Positions 44,101-52,551 of a DNA stretch of 64,000 nucleotides are shown in pieces. The stretch's first letter is position 1. Each line of letters begins with the position of its first letter. The stretch is from positions 16,906 through 80,905 of the forward strand of contig JACRAM010000056.1 of assembly GCA_016213405.1 (NCBI GenBank), written 5' to 3'. The notes beneath the pieces were generated by a model. That model searched no databases. It worked only from the letters and a program-made list of their open reading frames with translations, and was not told where the DNA came from. The DNA comes from Bacteroidota bacterium (GTDB lineage Bacteria; Bacteroidota; Bacteroidia; Palsa-948). Position numbers and translations under genes: made by a program.

Positions 44101-47100
44101 TCCAATAACTGTTCATTAGCCGGCAATGCAACAATCCTTAATGACAACGCTGCTACATTTTATTCTCTGAATGGAAATCTGAACGACACAGTTGCTCCTA
44201 GTGATTCTTCTCAAATTGCAGTTCAGTTTGTTTCTACCGGATTAACGATTGGAAATTATTCTGATTTCATCCAGATCTCTTCCAACGACCCGCTCAATAA
44301 CCCGCTTATTGTTCCGGTTAATCTCACCGTTGTGGGCGCTGCAGGGCTTGCAGTTTCTGATACGTGTTTGTTCTTTGATACCATTATGGAATTCACAAAC
44401 ATAGCAGACACTTTCTATATTTCAAATACCGGCTGCGATACTTTGTTTGTGAGCGCAACAACTACATTAAACTTCTGGATTGATTCACTAAGTGTAGATT
44501 CTGCAAGCGGATATATTTTACCTGGAGACACCGCCAAAATTCCAATATTCTTTTCTCCTGATTCTGCAGGAAATTTTACCGGCACTCTCAACCTTTATAC
44601 CAACGCTGGCGACTCTGCAATTTGTTTGAATGGCTATGCCTATCCGCGCCCGATTATCTGCCACAATCCGGATACATTTAATATCACCATAAACATTTGT
44701 CAGGATACAGTTACCAGCCAATTGCTTATATGTAATTCAGGCGGCTCCAATTTATATTGGAACATTCTTACTCAATCAAGCATTTGTGATGATTTTGATC
44801 CAGCGATTAACAATCCCATGTGGTCATTTGAAAATGGATTCCTCAGTACAAACTGCGGTTCTATGAGCGGCAATGCGCTCTACTTTAATAATGCGGGTGT
44901 AAGGCAGGCGGCAACTATTGACCTCAACACATTAGCAGGCGGAAATATTAATTTCGCAATTCGTCTCGGTAGCGGAGGAATCTGCGAGTATCTAGATCCG
45001 GGAGAAGATATTGTTTTTGAATATTCCAATAACGGAGGAGGTAGCTGGACAAACATTTCCACTTATTATTCAGGAACAAATCTTACATTTACTTCATACG
45101 TCATTCCGGTTCCGGCTGGAGCTAAAACTTCTTCAACCCGATTCAGATGGAGACAATTATCGCACAGCGGATCCTGCTGCGATCATTGGGCGCTTGATAA
45201 TGTTTGCATAACCACAGGAAGCGCCAATATTATTCCGGTTCCGTCTTCTGACACAACTGCTGCTGGCGATACAACCATCGTTACTATTTATTTTACTGAT
45301 TCAGGGTTGGTTGCCGGAACTTACACCATTCCGATACTAATCAACTCCAATGATCCTCTGAATTCATTTGATACAGTGATTGTAAATCTCACTATTGATT
45401 CTCTTCCATCAGCTCCGCCCGTTGCAAATGATGTAAATGTGTGTTTTGGAAATCCAACACCACCGCTGATTGCCGTTCCTGTAAACTCAAGCGATACGGT
45501 TAAGTGGTACAGCGATGGTGCATTAACTACTCTTGTTTATGTCGGAGGAACTTTCAATACCGGACAAACAGCAGTCGGCACCTATACTTACTATGTAACG
45601 GCAACTGACACCACTACGATGTGTCAAAGCCTTGCGGATACAGTGCATTTATACATTAACACTGCTCCATTAGAACCTACAGCTTCAGATGCATCAAGTT
45701 GTTTTGGAAATCCAACTCCTACTCTTATTTCTTCTGGAACAATAATACAATGGTACACTTCATTGCCTCCAACAGCACCTGTAGGTACTGGACCCTACAG
45801 CACTGGATTAACTGCAGTGGGAACATACACGTTCTTTGTTACCGACAGTACGGGTGGGTGCCCTGAAAGTATTGCCGATACAGTTGTACTTAGTATTTAC
45901 GCCTTGCCGAATAAACCGCTGGCAAAAGATACTGCCGTTTGTTTTGGCGGGCCTATTCCACCTTTGACAGCTACTGTAACCGGAACCGACAGCATCCGCT
46001 GGTATAACACTGCCATGATATTTCAGGCAAGCGGTGATACATTCAACACCGGACAAACTGCTGCCGGAACTTATACTTATTACGTAACATCCGTTGATAC
46101 CGTCACTTATTGCGAAAGCGTGAGGGATACCGCAAAACTCACCATCAACAGCACTCCTCTGCCAACTTCGAATAATGTTTCTTCCTGCTTCGGAAGTCCT
46201 ACTCCTCCGCTGGTTGCAACACCAAACAATTCTATTCAGTGGTATGATAATTTAATGAATCCACTCGCAGCAAATGATACGCTCATAACCGGATTGACTG
46301 CTGTAGGAACATATACATTCTATGTAACTCAAACATTGAACGGATGTCCAAGCAATCCGCTCATGGTAACGCTGACTATAAATCCAATTCCATCAGCTCC
46401 TGTTGCTCCTGATGTTTCTTCCTGTTTCGGAAGCCCTACTCCACCCCTTACGGCAACCGGAACAAACATAAAATGGTACAGCGATGCCGCGCTTACTGTA
46501 TTGGTAGCAACAGGAAGTCCCTACAACACAGGATTGACCGCGGTAGGAAATTATACTTTCTACGTAACTCAAACAACATCTGGATGCCCGAGTCCATCTG
46601 ATACTGTTTATCTGGATATTTATGCGCTGCCTGTTACCCCAATTGCAACAAATACGTTTGTCTGCTTCGGAAATCCGACTCCTGATTTAGTTGCAACAAA
46701 CATTACAGGAAATGATACCGTGCATTGGTACAGCAATCCAACACTGGCACCGATTGTATTTACCGGAAATCCTTTTGCTACAACGCAGACAGCAGTTGCA
46801 ACATATACCTATTATGTAACTCAGACTGATACAGCAACCGGATGCAGGAGTAAATCCGATACAGTAACACTTGCCATTAATGGCGCGCCTGTAGAACCAA
46901 CTGCAAATGATGTAGCGGTCTGTGTTGGAAGCCCTGCGGTTCTTACCTCAAGCGGAACAATTCCGCAGTGGTTCAATAATCCAGCGTTGACTCCTGTGAT
47001 TTACACGGGAAGTCCTTATAATACAGGGCTCACAGTTATCGGCACCTACACATTCTTTGTAACGGATAGTGTTGCCGGATGCCCGCAAAGCCCTGCTGAT

Positions 47101-50100
47101 ACTGCCGTGCTTACGATCAATCCTGTTCCTATTGCACCTGTATCTGTTCCGCAAAAAGATTCGATATGTTTTGGAAGTCCGAATCCGTCTTTTGCCGCAG
47201 CCGGAACAAATATTCAGTGGTGGAGCAATCCGACAACAACAACGCTTGTTTTCGCTGGAAGTCCGTTCACTCCTACTGTGACTGCAACCGGAACATATTC
47301 GTACTATGTTACTCAGTCTTCGCTTGGTTGCAAGAGTCCATCCGATACAGTTACATTCAGAATTAATCCTGTTCCTGTTGTAAATCTTGGAGCCGATGTC
47401 ACTCAATGCGGTGGAACGGTAACATTGAATGCAGGAAATCCGATTTCAAATTATTTGTGGTCAACAGGTGCAACCATTCAGTCAATCATAGTTTCGGTTA
47501 CCGGAACTTATTCAGTTGTGGTGACTAATGCCGGAGGATGCACCGGAACAGATGTTATTAATGTTACCATTAATCCCATTCCCGTTGCTCCGGTTTCTGT
47601 TCCGCAGGGAGATACCATTTGTTTTGGAAATCCGAATCCAACTTTCACAGCAGCCGGAACAAATATTCAATGGTGGAGCAATCCAACTTTGACAACGCTT
47701 GTTTTTTCAGGAGCTGCCTTTACGCCCACAGTAACTGCTGCCGGTTCTTACACGTATTATGTAACGCAGACAACAACCGGATGCAAGAGCCCTTCTGATA
47801 CAGTAAACTTTTTAATCAACTTCACTCCTGCCCTTGCTGTGAATGATACGAACGTTTCGTTTGGAACACCTCCTGTGGTGTTATCCGCAGGCGGAACAAA
47901 TGTTCAGTGGTATGATACTTCAGGCGCAGTGGTGGGTACAGGAAATTCCTATAACACCGGAGAAACTGCAATAGGAACTTATACCTATTATGTAACGCAG
48001 ACGATGAATAATTGCGAAGGCGCGAAGGATACAGTTATACTCACCATTTTCCCGGGCGCTCCGCTGGGAGTAGGAGGAACAGTCTGCTTCGGTCAACCGG
48101 TTCCGGATTTAACTGCTGCGGGAACAAACATTCAGTGGTGGAGCAATCCTGCTCTTACAATTCTTGCAGGAACAGGAAGTCCGTTTGCTACAGGACAAAC
48201 TGCTGCCGGAACGTACACGTACTATGTTACGCAGACAATAAATTTTGTTCAGAGTCCGAGCGACACCGTGTTGCTCACCGTCAATGCGCTTCCTTCTGTT
48301 CCGGTATCTTCCAATCAGAACGCATGCTTTGGCGGAATCATTCCTGACATGATTGCAGCGGGAACAAACATACAGTGGTATGATACTTCAGGCGCTGTAG
48401 TTGGAACCGGAAGTCCGTTCGCTACAGGAGAAACTGCGGTTGGGTCTTACACATACATGGTGACTCAAACAAACACTGTAACCACTTGCGAAAGTCCTTC
48501 AGATACTGTTACACTCACCATCAATGCATTGCCTGCAACTCCAACAGCAAGCAATGACACCGCGATTTGTTTTGGAGATCCTATTCCAAACTTATCTGCT
48601 GTAGGAACAAACATTACCTGGTATGATGGCTTAGGAAATTTTGTGACTACGGGAAGTCCTTTCCCTCCGGGAGTAAGCGCACCCGGCACTTACACCTTCA
48701 TCGCAACGCAAACCAATACGGTAACCACCTGCGAAAGCTTAGGCGATACAGTCCTGCTCACAATAAATTCGATAGCTCCTCCTCTTGCTCCGGATGTGGC
48801 GGTATGTTTCGGAAATCCTGTTCCTCCACTGGTTGCCACAGGAACAAACATTCAGTGGTATGACACTTCAGGGGCGCTTGTCTTTAGCGGAAGTCCGTTC
48901 AACACGGGACAAACTGCAGTGGGCACTTACACCTATTATGTAACGCAGACCAACACTGTCACTACTTGTTCCAGTCCGCAGGATACAGTTTACTTAATCA
49001 TCAGCACACAACCGACATTGCCTCCTTCCGTTTCTGATACGGATGCTTGTTTCGGTTCCGTGATTCCGGATTTAGTTTCAACAACCGGAACAATTATTAA
49101 CTGGTATGATGCACTGATGAATCCTCTCTTCAGCGGAAATCCATTTTCGACAGGAATGACCGCTGTGGGTTCCTATACATTCTTCGCAACTGACAGCACA
49201 CCGGGATGTCCTGAAGGTCCTGCTGACCCTGCGGTGCTTGTGATTAATGCATTGCCGGCAACACTTTCAGTGAATGATACCGCCACTTGTTTCGGAAGTC
49301 TTACTCCCGATCTGATTGCCGTTGGAACAAACATTACCTGGTATGATACTGCGATGGCAATTGTTTCTGTGAACGATACGTTCGCGACAGGAGAAACTGC
49401 GGCTGGCACTTATACTTACTACGTAACGCAGACCAACACGGTAACCGGATGTGCAAGTGTTGCGGATTCGGTGTTGCTGACAATAAATGCTTTGCCTTCA
49501 ACACCTGTTGCACTTGATACAGCAGTTTGTTCGGCAGCAGCCATTCCGAATTTAACTTCCACCGGAACAAACGTGCAGTGGTATGATACTTCGGGTGCAT
49601 TTGTCTTCACCGGAAATTCTTATTCAACCGGACAAACATCTGTTGGCGTGCATACTTATTATGTAACTCAGCTGGATGGAATAACCGGCTGCGAAAGCGC
49701 TGCTGATACTGCAACGCTCACTATTATGCTCTCTCCTCCTGTTCCGATTGCGAACAATGTGGCAGTGTGTACCGGCAATCCGATTCCTCCGCTCACATCC
49801 ACCGGAACAAATGTTCAGTGGTACAGTGATGCGGCACTCACTACTCTTGTGAACACAGGAAACAGTTTCAACACCGGACAAACCGCTGTGGGTGTTTACA
49901 CGTATTGGGTGACGGACAGTTTAACAGGATGCGTAAGCAGTTCTGCAGATTCTGCAACACTCACTATCAACGCAGTTCCGCTTGAACCAACTGCAACTGA
50001 TGTGACTATTTGTTATGGCGGTTCATCCGTACTCAGTTCCAACGGAGCAAATCCGCAGTGGTACAGCGATGTTACGCTCATCAACATGGTGCATGCGGGA

Positions 50101-50739
50101 AGCACATACACCACAGGCATCACCGCGGTGGGAATTTACACTTACTATGTGACTGATTACGCTGCAGGATGCGGAAATTCTCCGGCTGATACGGCTGTGC
50201 TCACCATCAATCCTGTTCCGCTGGTAACTGCCAATACATATTCCACCGCTATTCTGCTGGGCAATTCCACCAATCTCACTGCTTATAATGCATCCACCTA
50301 TATATGGGCTCCGCCTGCGGGATTAAACACAACTACCGGCTCAACCGTTGTGGCGAATCCTTCTGTAACCACTACTTACACCGTAACCGGCACCAACCAA
50401 TACGGATGCTCCAGCAGTGTAAGCATACTGGTTCTTGTAAATCCGCTGGGCGTGATTGACTTCGGCAACGCGGTGCAGGATGTAACTATTTATCCCAATC
50501 CAGCGATAGACCAGTTCACGCTTGAGTTCAACTCCACGATAGAAACTCCCATTAACATTTATATGCTCAACATGCTTGGAGAAAGAGTAAGCGTGATGAA
50601 GAGCGATGAGGTGCAAGGAGGCGGGCTGATGAAACATACATACCTGATCAACACCAGCGCCTTCACGGAAGGAGTTTATACTATTGAGATCGTGACGGAG
50701 AAAGGAACGGTGAACAGAAGGGTGGTGCTGTTCAGATGA
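38104..50739 (+). CDS. giant (4211-residue) T9SS-secreted multidomain adhesin
   Basis: A signal peptide (to about SYA, residue 20) leads into an ASH-like domain, a YVTN propeller (about 95-385; ITPDGKYLYALDKWNGW), and alternating ASH-type Ig domains with recurring strings CLDLDSIM and CDTLRIDSLKFSPS. A LamG/concanavalin-like domain follows at about 1810-1995 (GRIDEVRIWNKARTQAEI). Roughly 19 CHU_C-type Ig repeats occupy about 2437-4040, each with C-F-G-x-P-x-P, G-T-N-I-Q-W-Y and TAVGTYTYYVTQT. The last 85 residues are a type A sorting domain (VTIYPNPAIDQF). The gene is uninterrupted over 12.6 kb. It should be surface-exposed and act in adhesion or polymer binding, as inferred for its domain families. 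Confidence 0.9.
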   Translation: MKKFLHSLIIALCFSLNSYAQPNITIAPASFSVTIANCNDSVTLPLTINNTGTAPLTFNLYDHQTTFMKLYAGNEDINNISEFDMNTNTFTGGPFSSGNSPWRLAISPKGDRIFASNRYSNNVYVYNTANNALITIIPVGNFPSGMCFTPDGRFCFVTNRNGNSVSKINCSTNTVIATITVNISGPMDAAVTPDGNKLYVINKNTDNVTVYNANTNAYITTIASIMNGHSIVMHPDGRYVYVGEANFSTDNVVVISTATNTVVASVGIFDQVHGIDITPDGKYLYALDKWNGWVQVIQTSTNTVVDTIIDGRFYNGWDLVISPKGDYAYVTNKWNNPNFIIIDLSNNTIASSTNTSGGANSWPAGLASLNSWATWMNESAQSGIIAASGNTVVNVEFNALGLSAGIYTGVIYINSNAPSSPSIAVPCTLTVVGAPNINIPLANSCPKFDTILVNAADADTFNIQNLNCGTLNITNIVSSSGDFDIVSYPASIPGYSSGQLIVAFNPLSIGNKTTVITVQNNNADTAFCLQGVSLPAPTIGISPASLSATINSCNDSITLPLTINNTGGGPLNYSLILSPSTSGAKFYDGFESGNFASWNIGAGAYTRTVTTTNPANGLYSFQLIGGNGVNYDGVNHTFPLSTSNYLSYKFMSPIGSTGWNCGVGVGRTSDITTNQGIADSWIDNASMEVYLYCSSGTYTVPMVQGQWYKIEYRNINYTTKKFDYYVNGSLVGSNLTFWNTNINSINVIHLMGWDPGQTSKYDEIVIGNDPSAWLFPSPLSGTSAPFGSSIVNVKMKSSNVVDGTYYGNILVNSNDPLTPQVAVPCTLTVNGSPNINIPLLNSCPKFDTLFVGAQDQDTFQVQNLGCDTLYISNVPSTTYFIVDTFPAKISPYSTGTILITFQPTAVGSFATGILVQNSDADTTFCLQGVALPPPTIVVDPTSFNVSVACSDSLTDTLTIYNVGGSDLYCQITGGGAQKIKVLLAGADYANYYTDVQTKLMSTGKFSVVDIFDARNGTPTLAQLQAYDAVLTWTDYSYSNSTLLGNNLADYIDGGGGVVAAVFTTGNYSRIGGRFDSQNYWCINPTGYYYGGANQTLGTIYNPTHPIMKNVVSLTGNSRPNSTAIMAGAVKIADWSDGIPLVVTKNVNGHKRVDLGMWPASNDVTGGNSWVSSTNGALLMANALHYSANGGVNWMTLSPPAADTISPGDSTKIAVEFNSTGLSAGTYTTTISVTSNDPVNPVVTVPVTFSVVGNPNMGVSLFDIIAPSCLDLDSIMALTTSKDSIAISNSGCDTLRIDSLKFSPSIFSLVSSPAKVAPGQTKNIVVRFSPIVAGTFTGTLNIYTNELDTAICLKGKAFPNPIMCWNPDTFNVTLGCGDSITLPLIICNTGNQNLNFGLTGQDGFCGTAGNIRVAVYNNATITALLNTQADMTATTVSTYNAASLANYDVLMNIRNSNLDQAAVLNWISNGGTWIGEWSSNPFPISTWGAITGTTGGGTSGSISVSINDPSHYLAQNINWASMPVGANPCDFMYDLNITDPAAKTIINVNHSAYGINPLLVEKKYGQGKIILFNWDYQDAPNYNAVVQDMIEEVVRYGGGGLEWICPDTTSGTVAYNDTMIVNVEFNASTLNVGQYTTTLFIASNDPQNPNVQIPCTLNVTGVGNFVYAGMSDITAPNCLDLDSIMEFTTSNDTIYIANNGCDTLFIDSLKFSPSVFSSGIFTPYILPGDTGGFVAQFSPVSAGNFTGTASVYTNDLDTVFCLKGKSFPRPVISTDPDTFNITLTCSDTLIDTLTIYNTGLNNLIYNIDTSDYSARFDGNGDVIYRNVPSGLPTGNTPVTVEAWIYPQGYNDASYNGIVSWGNRGCTGNGFVLSIQSNGRPSMALWCNDFVPGSGPAATLNQWNHIACVLNGTSVTLYMNGVPVSGTISPTQGFTSTNLAIGCTDWWGRFFTGRIDEVRIWNKARTQAEILSTMNQELTGNEPNLVSYFNFDNINANDLAGSNNCSLAGNATILNDNAATFYSLNGNLNDTVAPSDSSQIAVQFVSTGLTIGNYSDFIQISSNDPLNNPLIVPVNLTVVGAAGLAVSDTCLFFDTIMEFTNIADTFYISNTGCDTLFVSATTTLNFWIDSLSVDSASGYILPGDTAKIPIFFSPDSAGNFTGTLNLYTNAGDSAICLNGYAYPRPIICHNPDTFNITINICQDTVTSQLLICNSGGSNLYWNILTQSSICDDFDPAINNPMWSFENGFLSTNCGSMSGNALYFNNAGVRQAATIDLNTLAGGNINFAIRLGSGGICEYLDPGEDIVFEYSNNGGGSWTNISTYYSGTNLTFTSYVIPVPAGAKTSSTRFRWRQLSHSGSCCDHWALDNVCITTGSANIIPVPSSDTTAAGDTTIVTIYFTDSGLVAGTYTIPILINSNDPLNSFDTVIVNLTIDSLPSAPPVANDVNVCFGNPTPPLIAVPVNSSDTVKWYSDGALTTLVYVGGTFNTGQTAVGTYTYYVTATDTTTMCQSLADTVHLYINTAPLEPTASDASSCFGNPTPTLISSGTIIQWYTSLPPTAPVGTGPYSTGLTAVGTYTFFVTDSTGGCPESIADTVVLSIYALPNKPLAKDTAVCFGGPIPPLTATVTGTDSIRWYNTAMIFQASGDTFNTGQTAAGTYTYYVTSVDTVTYCESVRDTAKLTINSTPLPTSNNVSSCFGSPTPPLVATPNNSIQWYDNLMNPLAANDTLITGLTAVGTYTFYVTQTLNGCPSNPLMVTLTINPIPSAPVAPDVSSCFGSPTPPLTATGTNIKWYSDAALTVLVATGSPYNTGLTAVGNYTFYVTQTTSGCPSPSDTVYLDIYALPVTPIATNTFVCFGNPTPDLVATNITGNDTVHWYSNPTLAPIVFTGNPFATTQTAVATYTYYVTQTDTATGCRSKSDTVTLAINGAPVEPTANDVAVCVGSPAVLTSSGTIPQWFNNPALTPVIYTGSPYNTGLTVIGTYTFFVTDSVAGCPQSPADTAVLTINPVPIAPVSVPQKDSICFGSPNPSFAAAGTNIQWWSNPTTTTLVFAGSPFTPTVTATGTYSYYVTQSSLGCKSPSDTVTFRINPVPVVNLGADVTQCGGTVTLNAGNPISNYLWSTGATIQSIIVSVTGTYSVVVTNAGGCTGTDVINVTINPIPVAPVSVPQGDTICFGNPNPTFTAAGTNIQWWSNPTLTTLVFSGAAFTPTVTAAGSYTYYVTQTTTGCKSPSDTVNFLINFTPALAVNDTNVSFGTPPVVLSAGGTNVQWYDTSGAVVGTGNSYNTGETAIGTYTYYVTQTMNNCEGAKDTVILTIFPGAPLGVGGTVCFGQPVPDLTAAGTNIQWWSNPALTILAGTGSPFATGQTAAGTYTYYVTQTINFVQSPSDTVLLTVNALPSVPVSSNQNACFGGIIPDMIAAGTNIQWYDTSGAVVGTGSPFATGETAVGSYTYMVTQTNTVTTCESPSDTVTLTINALPATPTASNDTAICFGDPIPNLSAVGTNITWYDGLGNFVTTGSPFPPGVSAPGTYTFIATQTNTVTTCESLGDTVLLTINSIAPPLAPDVAVCFGNPVPPLVATGTNIQWYDTSGALVFSGSPFNTGQTAVGTYTYYVTQTNTVTTCSSPQDTVYLIISTQPTLPPSVSDTDACFGSVIPDLVSTTGTIINWYDALMNPLFSGNPFSTGMTAVGSYTFFATDSTPGCPEGPADPAVLVINALPATLSVNDTATCFGSLTPDLIAVGTNITWYDTAMAIVSVNDTFATGETAAGTYTYYVTQTNTVTGCASVADSVLLTINALPSTPVALDTAVCSAAAIPNLTSTGTNVQWYDTSGAFVFTGNSYSTGQTSVGVHTYYVTQLDGITGCESAADTATLTIMLSPPVPIANNVAVCTGNPIPPLTSTGTNVQWYSDAALTTLVNTGNSFNTGQTAVGVYTYWVTDSLTGCVSSSADSATLTINAVPLEPTATDVTICYGGSSVLSSNGANPQWYSDVTLINMVHAGSTYTTGITAVGIYTYYVTDYAAGCGNSPADTAVLTINPVPLVTANTYSTAILLGNSTNLTAYNASTYIWAPPAGLNTTTGSTVVANPSVTTTYTVTGTNQYGCSSSVSILVLVNPLGVIDFGNAVQDVTIYPNPAIDQFTLEFNSTIETPINIYMLNMLGERVSVMKSDEVQGGGLMKHTYLINTSAFTEGVYTIEIVTEKGTVNRRVVLFR
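45411..50225 (+). repeat. about 19 tandem Ig-like repeats of roughly 250 bases
   Basis: Units of about 80 codons repeat between 45411 and 50225. Shared words such as GGAACAAACATTCAGTGGTA and ACTTACACCTATTATGTAACGCA recur with scattered changes. One unit near 47370-47580 is a different PKD/SprB-like module (NLGADVTQCGGTVTLNAG), and unit 10 lacks the usual cysteine (NVSFGTPP). Adjacent units are not identical, so the array looks old rather than freshly duplicated. Confidence 0.85.
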
Positions 50740-50775
50740 CCTCACCCCTAACCCCTCTCCTTTAGGAGAGGGGAA
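50740..50775. repeat. intergenic C/G-rich palindrome (CCTCACCCCTAACCCC... family)
   Basis: CCTCACCCCTAACCCCTCTCC is followed by TTTA and GGAGAGGGG, an 8-9-base stem. It begins on the base after the adhesin stop codon. Related copies occur at 51348-51382, 55095-55135, 55182-55218, 55489-55522 and, inside a gene, at 59656-59690. Confidence 0.7.
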
Positions 50776-50954
50776 TGGATACAACAAATACAGAAACCCT
50801 TGGTGCTGAAAAGTATCGGGGGTTTTTGTTTTGCCTCACGGTAAGAAGCCCCGCCCTAAAGGGAGAAACGCTGGAAGAGGAAACGGAGAAACGGGGAAGT
50901 GGAGAAAAAGACATAAAAAAGGAGAGGGAGGATAATGCAGAAGACGCGGAGAGA

Positions 50955-51240
50955 GGCGGGAACGATGCGGACAGGTGCGGGAACGGTGCGGACAGGAGCG
51001 GGGCGACCCCGATTGTCATCGGGGCAGGTGCGACAGGAGCGGAAGTGATACGTGCAGGAGCGGGAACGATGAGTACAGGAGCGGAAGTGGTGCGTACAGG
51101 AGCGGGAACGCTGCGACAGGAGCGGAAGTGATACGTATAGTAGCGGGGCGACCCCGATTGTCATCGGGGCAGGTGCGTACAGGAGCGGAAGCGGTGCGGA
51201 AATGGTGCGGATGGCGCGAAGGGTGCCGTACATGGAGCGG
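50955..51240. repeat. degenerate 21-base repeat array with a nested 36-base direct repeat
   Basis: The array is made of variants of GCGGGAACGATGCGGACAGGA (21 bases). Two exact copies of a segment starting GCGACCCCGATTGTC and ending in CATCGGGGCAGGTGCG (51003-51032 and 51148-51177) contain a CCCCGAT/ATCGGGG hairpin. Composition is far more GC-rich than the surroundings. Open frames with seven-residue periodicity run through it on both strands; I do not regard them as genes. The whole 50740-51487 interval holds no convincing gene. Confidence 0.65.
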
Positions 51241-51347
51241 AGTGTTCATCATCTGCCTCTGATTGTCAATCATCTTTCTGGTTTTGTCAGGAAATTGAGC
51301 GGGATGGTGAAGTAATTGGTGCGGATTGCAAAGCTCACCCTGAATTG

Positions 51348-51382
51348 CCCCCTCCCTTTGTCCCTCCCCCAAGGGGGAGGGA
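51348..51382. repeat. intergenic C/G-rich palindrome, second copy
   Basis: CCCCCTCCC, then TTTGTCCC, then TCCCCCAAGGGGGAGGGA forms a strong stem of the same family as the element at 50740. It lies downstream of the minus-strand adenine methyltransferase gene. Confidence 0.6.
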
Positions 51383-51487
51383 ATATTGACCTCACGCCTA
51401 GAACTCTCAGGTCGGGATTACCGAACTAACATCCAAACTAAATCCCGGCCAGCGCAAGTGAATAATGAAGCAGGTTTCAATAAAGAT

Positions 51488-52531
51488 TCATAAAGTTTTT
51501 AAAAAAGCAATTAATGCTCCATAAGATTTTGTTGCTTGTGAAAATGACATCTTTTCTTTAAGATCCATTTCAGCATATGTTATTGAACTACCAGTTGGTA
51601 TAAATATAGGATCAAACTGAAACCCTTTTGAGCCTCTTCCTTTATCTGAGATCTTACCTATTGTTTCTCCAATGAAAATCTTAATATTTTTTCCATCACA
51701 GTAGCAAACTGCTGAAATAACTTTTGCCTTTCTTGATTCACCAATAGGTATTAACTTACCAACAACACTGAATCTTTCAAGACGATCAGAACCTCCTATA
51801 TTATTATATAAATCTTTTATACATTGATGATAGGCATTAGTAACAATAAAATACACGCCTCTTCTTTCAAGTATAGTGACTACTTCTTTAAGCCTAACTT
51901 GATCCTGCCAGGAAAATATTTTTTGATTATATGCAATAAAACCATTGTTCTCATGGGCAACTGTGTATGGCGGATCGAGAAAAACCAAATCTCCTTCTTT
52001 TACTTTTGCTAATGATTTTCCAAAATCTTGATGTTTTAATATAACACCTTGTAATCGTTCGCTGGCAATCAATAAAGTTTCCTTATCAACAACATTAATT
52101 TTTTTTCTATATCCATAAGGTACGTTGTATTTTCCATCACGGTTCACTCTATATATACCATTAAAGGAAGTTCTGTTTAAGTAAATAAATCGTACTGCTT
52201 GTTTTATTTTTCCTGTCTCATTGTTTTTCCTTACCTCATAATAAAATCTCTTTGTATTCTTATATTCCTCCAATCCAGTGATTACTTTATCTACATTGTC
52301 TCTAATTTGAATATAGGTATTGATCAAATCCTTATTTAAATCTGATAAGTAACATTTGTTTGTAGGAGATAAATGAAAAAATACCGATCCACCTCCTAAA
52401 AAGGGCTCATGGTAGTCATTGAATTTTTCCGGAATATAGTTTTCAATTTCTTTAAGTAATCTTCTTTTGCCTCCAGCCCATCTGAGAAATGGTTTTGCCT
52501 TTTCCTCTTCAATAACTTGCTGTTGTAACAT
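51488..52531 (-). CDS. D12-class (Dam-like) adenine-specific DNA methyltransferase
   Basis: The 347-residue enzyme transfers a methyl group from S-adenosylmethionine to adenine N6. It has the D12-class opening FLRWAGGKRRLLKEIENYIP (motif X) at about residue 15-34, motif I EPFLGGGSVFFHL near 43-55, and motif IV FLDPPYTV near 185. It belongs to a minus-strand cassette with a TdeIII-type endonuclease and a second methyltransferase, 20 bases from the endonuclease gene. It may protect host DNA in that system; the site is not deducible here. Confidence 0.88.
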   Translation of the reverse strand: MLQQQVIEEEKAKPFLRWAGGKRRLLKEIENYIPEKFNDYHEPFLGGGSVFFHLSPTNKCYLSDLNKDLINTYIQIRDNVDKVITGLEEYKNTKRFYYEVRKNNETGKIKQAVRFIYLNRTSFNGIYRVNRDGKYNVPYGYRKKINVVDKETLLIASERLQGVILKHQDFGKSLAKVKEGDLVFLDPPYTVAHENNGFIAYNQKIFSWQDQVRLKEVVTILERRGVYFIVTNAYHQCIKDLYNNIGGSDRLERFSVVGKLIPIGESRKAKVISAVCYCDGKNIKIFIGETIGKISDKGRGSKGFQFDPIFIPTGSSITYAEMDLKEKMSFSQATKSYGALIAFLKTL

Positions 52532-52551
52532 CGCTCAAAAGTAGGCTCTTT

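Noticed and set aside
45411..50225. CRISPR-like appearance of regularly spaced repeats
   Set aside because: The repeats are in-frame protein domains of about 80 codons with divergent sequence, not short identical repeats with unique spacers; no cas genes are nearby.
50775..51131. A 118-residue open frame through the GC-rich array
   Set aside because: It has a seven-residue periodicity imposed by the 21-base repeat and similar open frames exist on the other strand; no protein family is visible.
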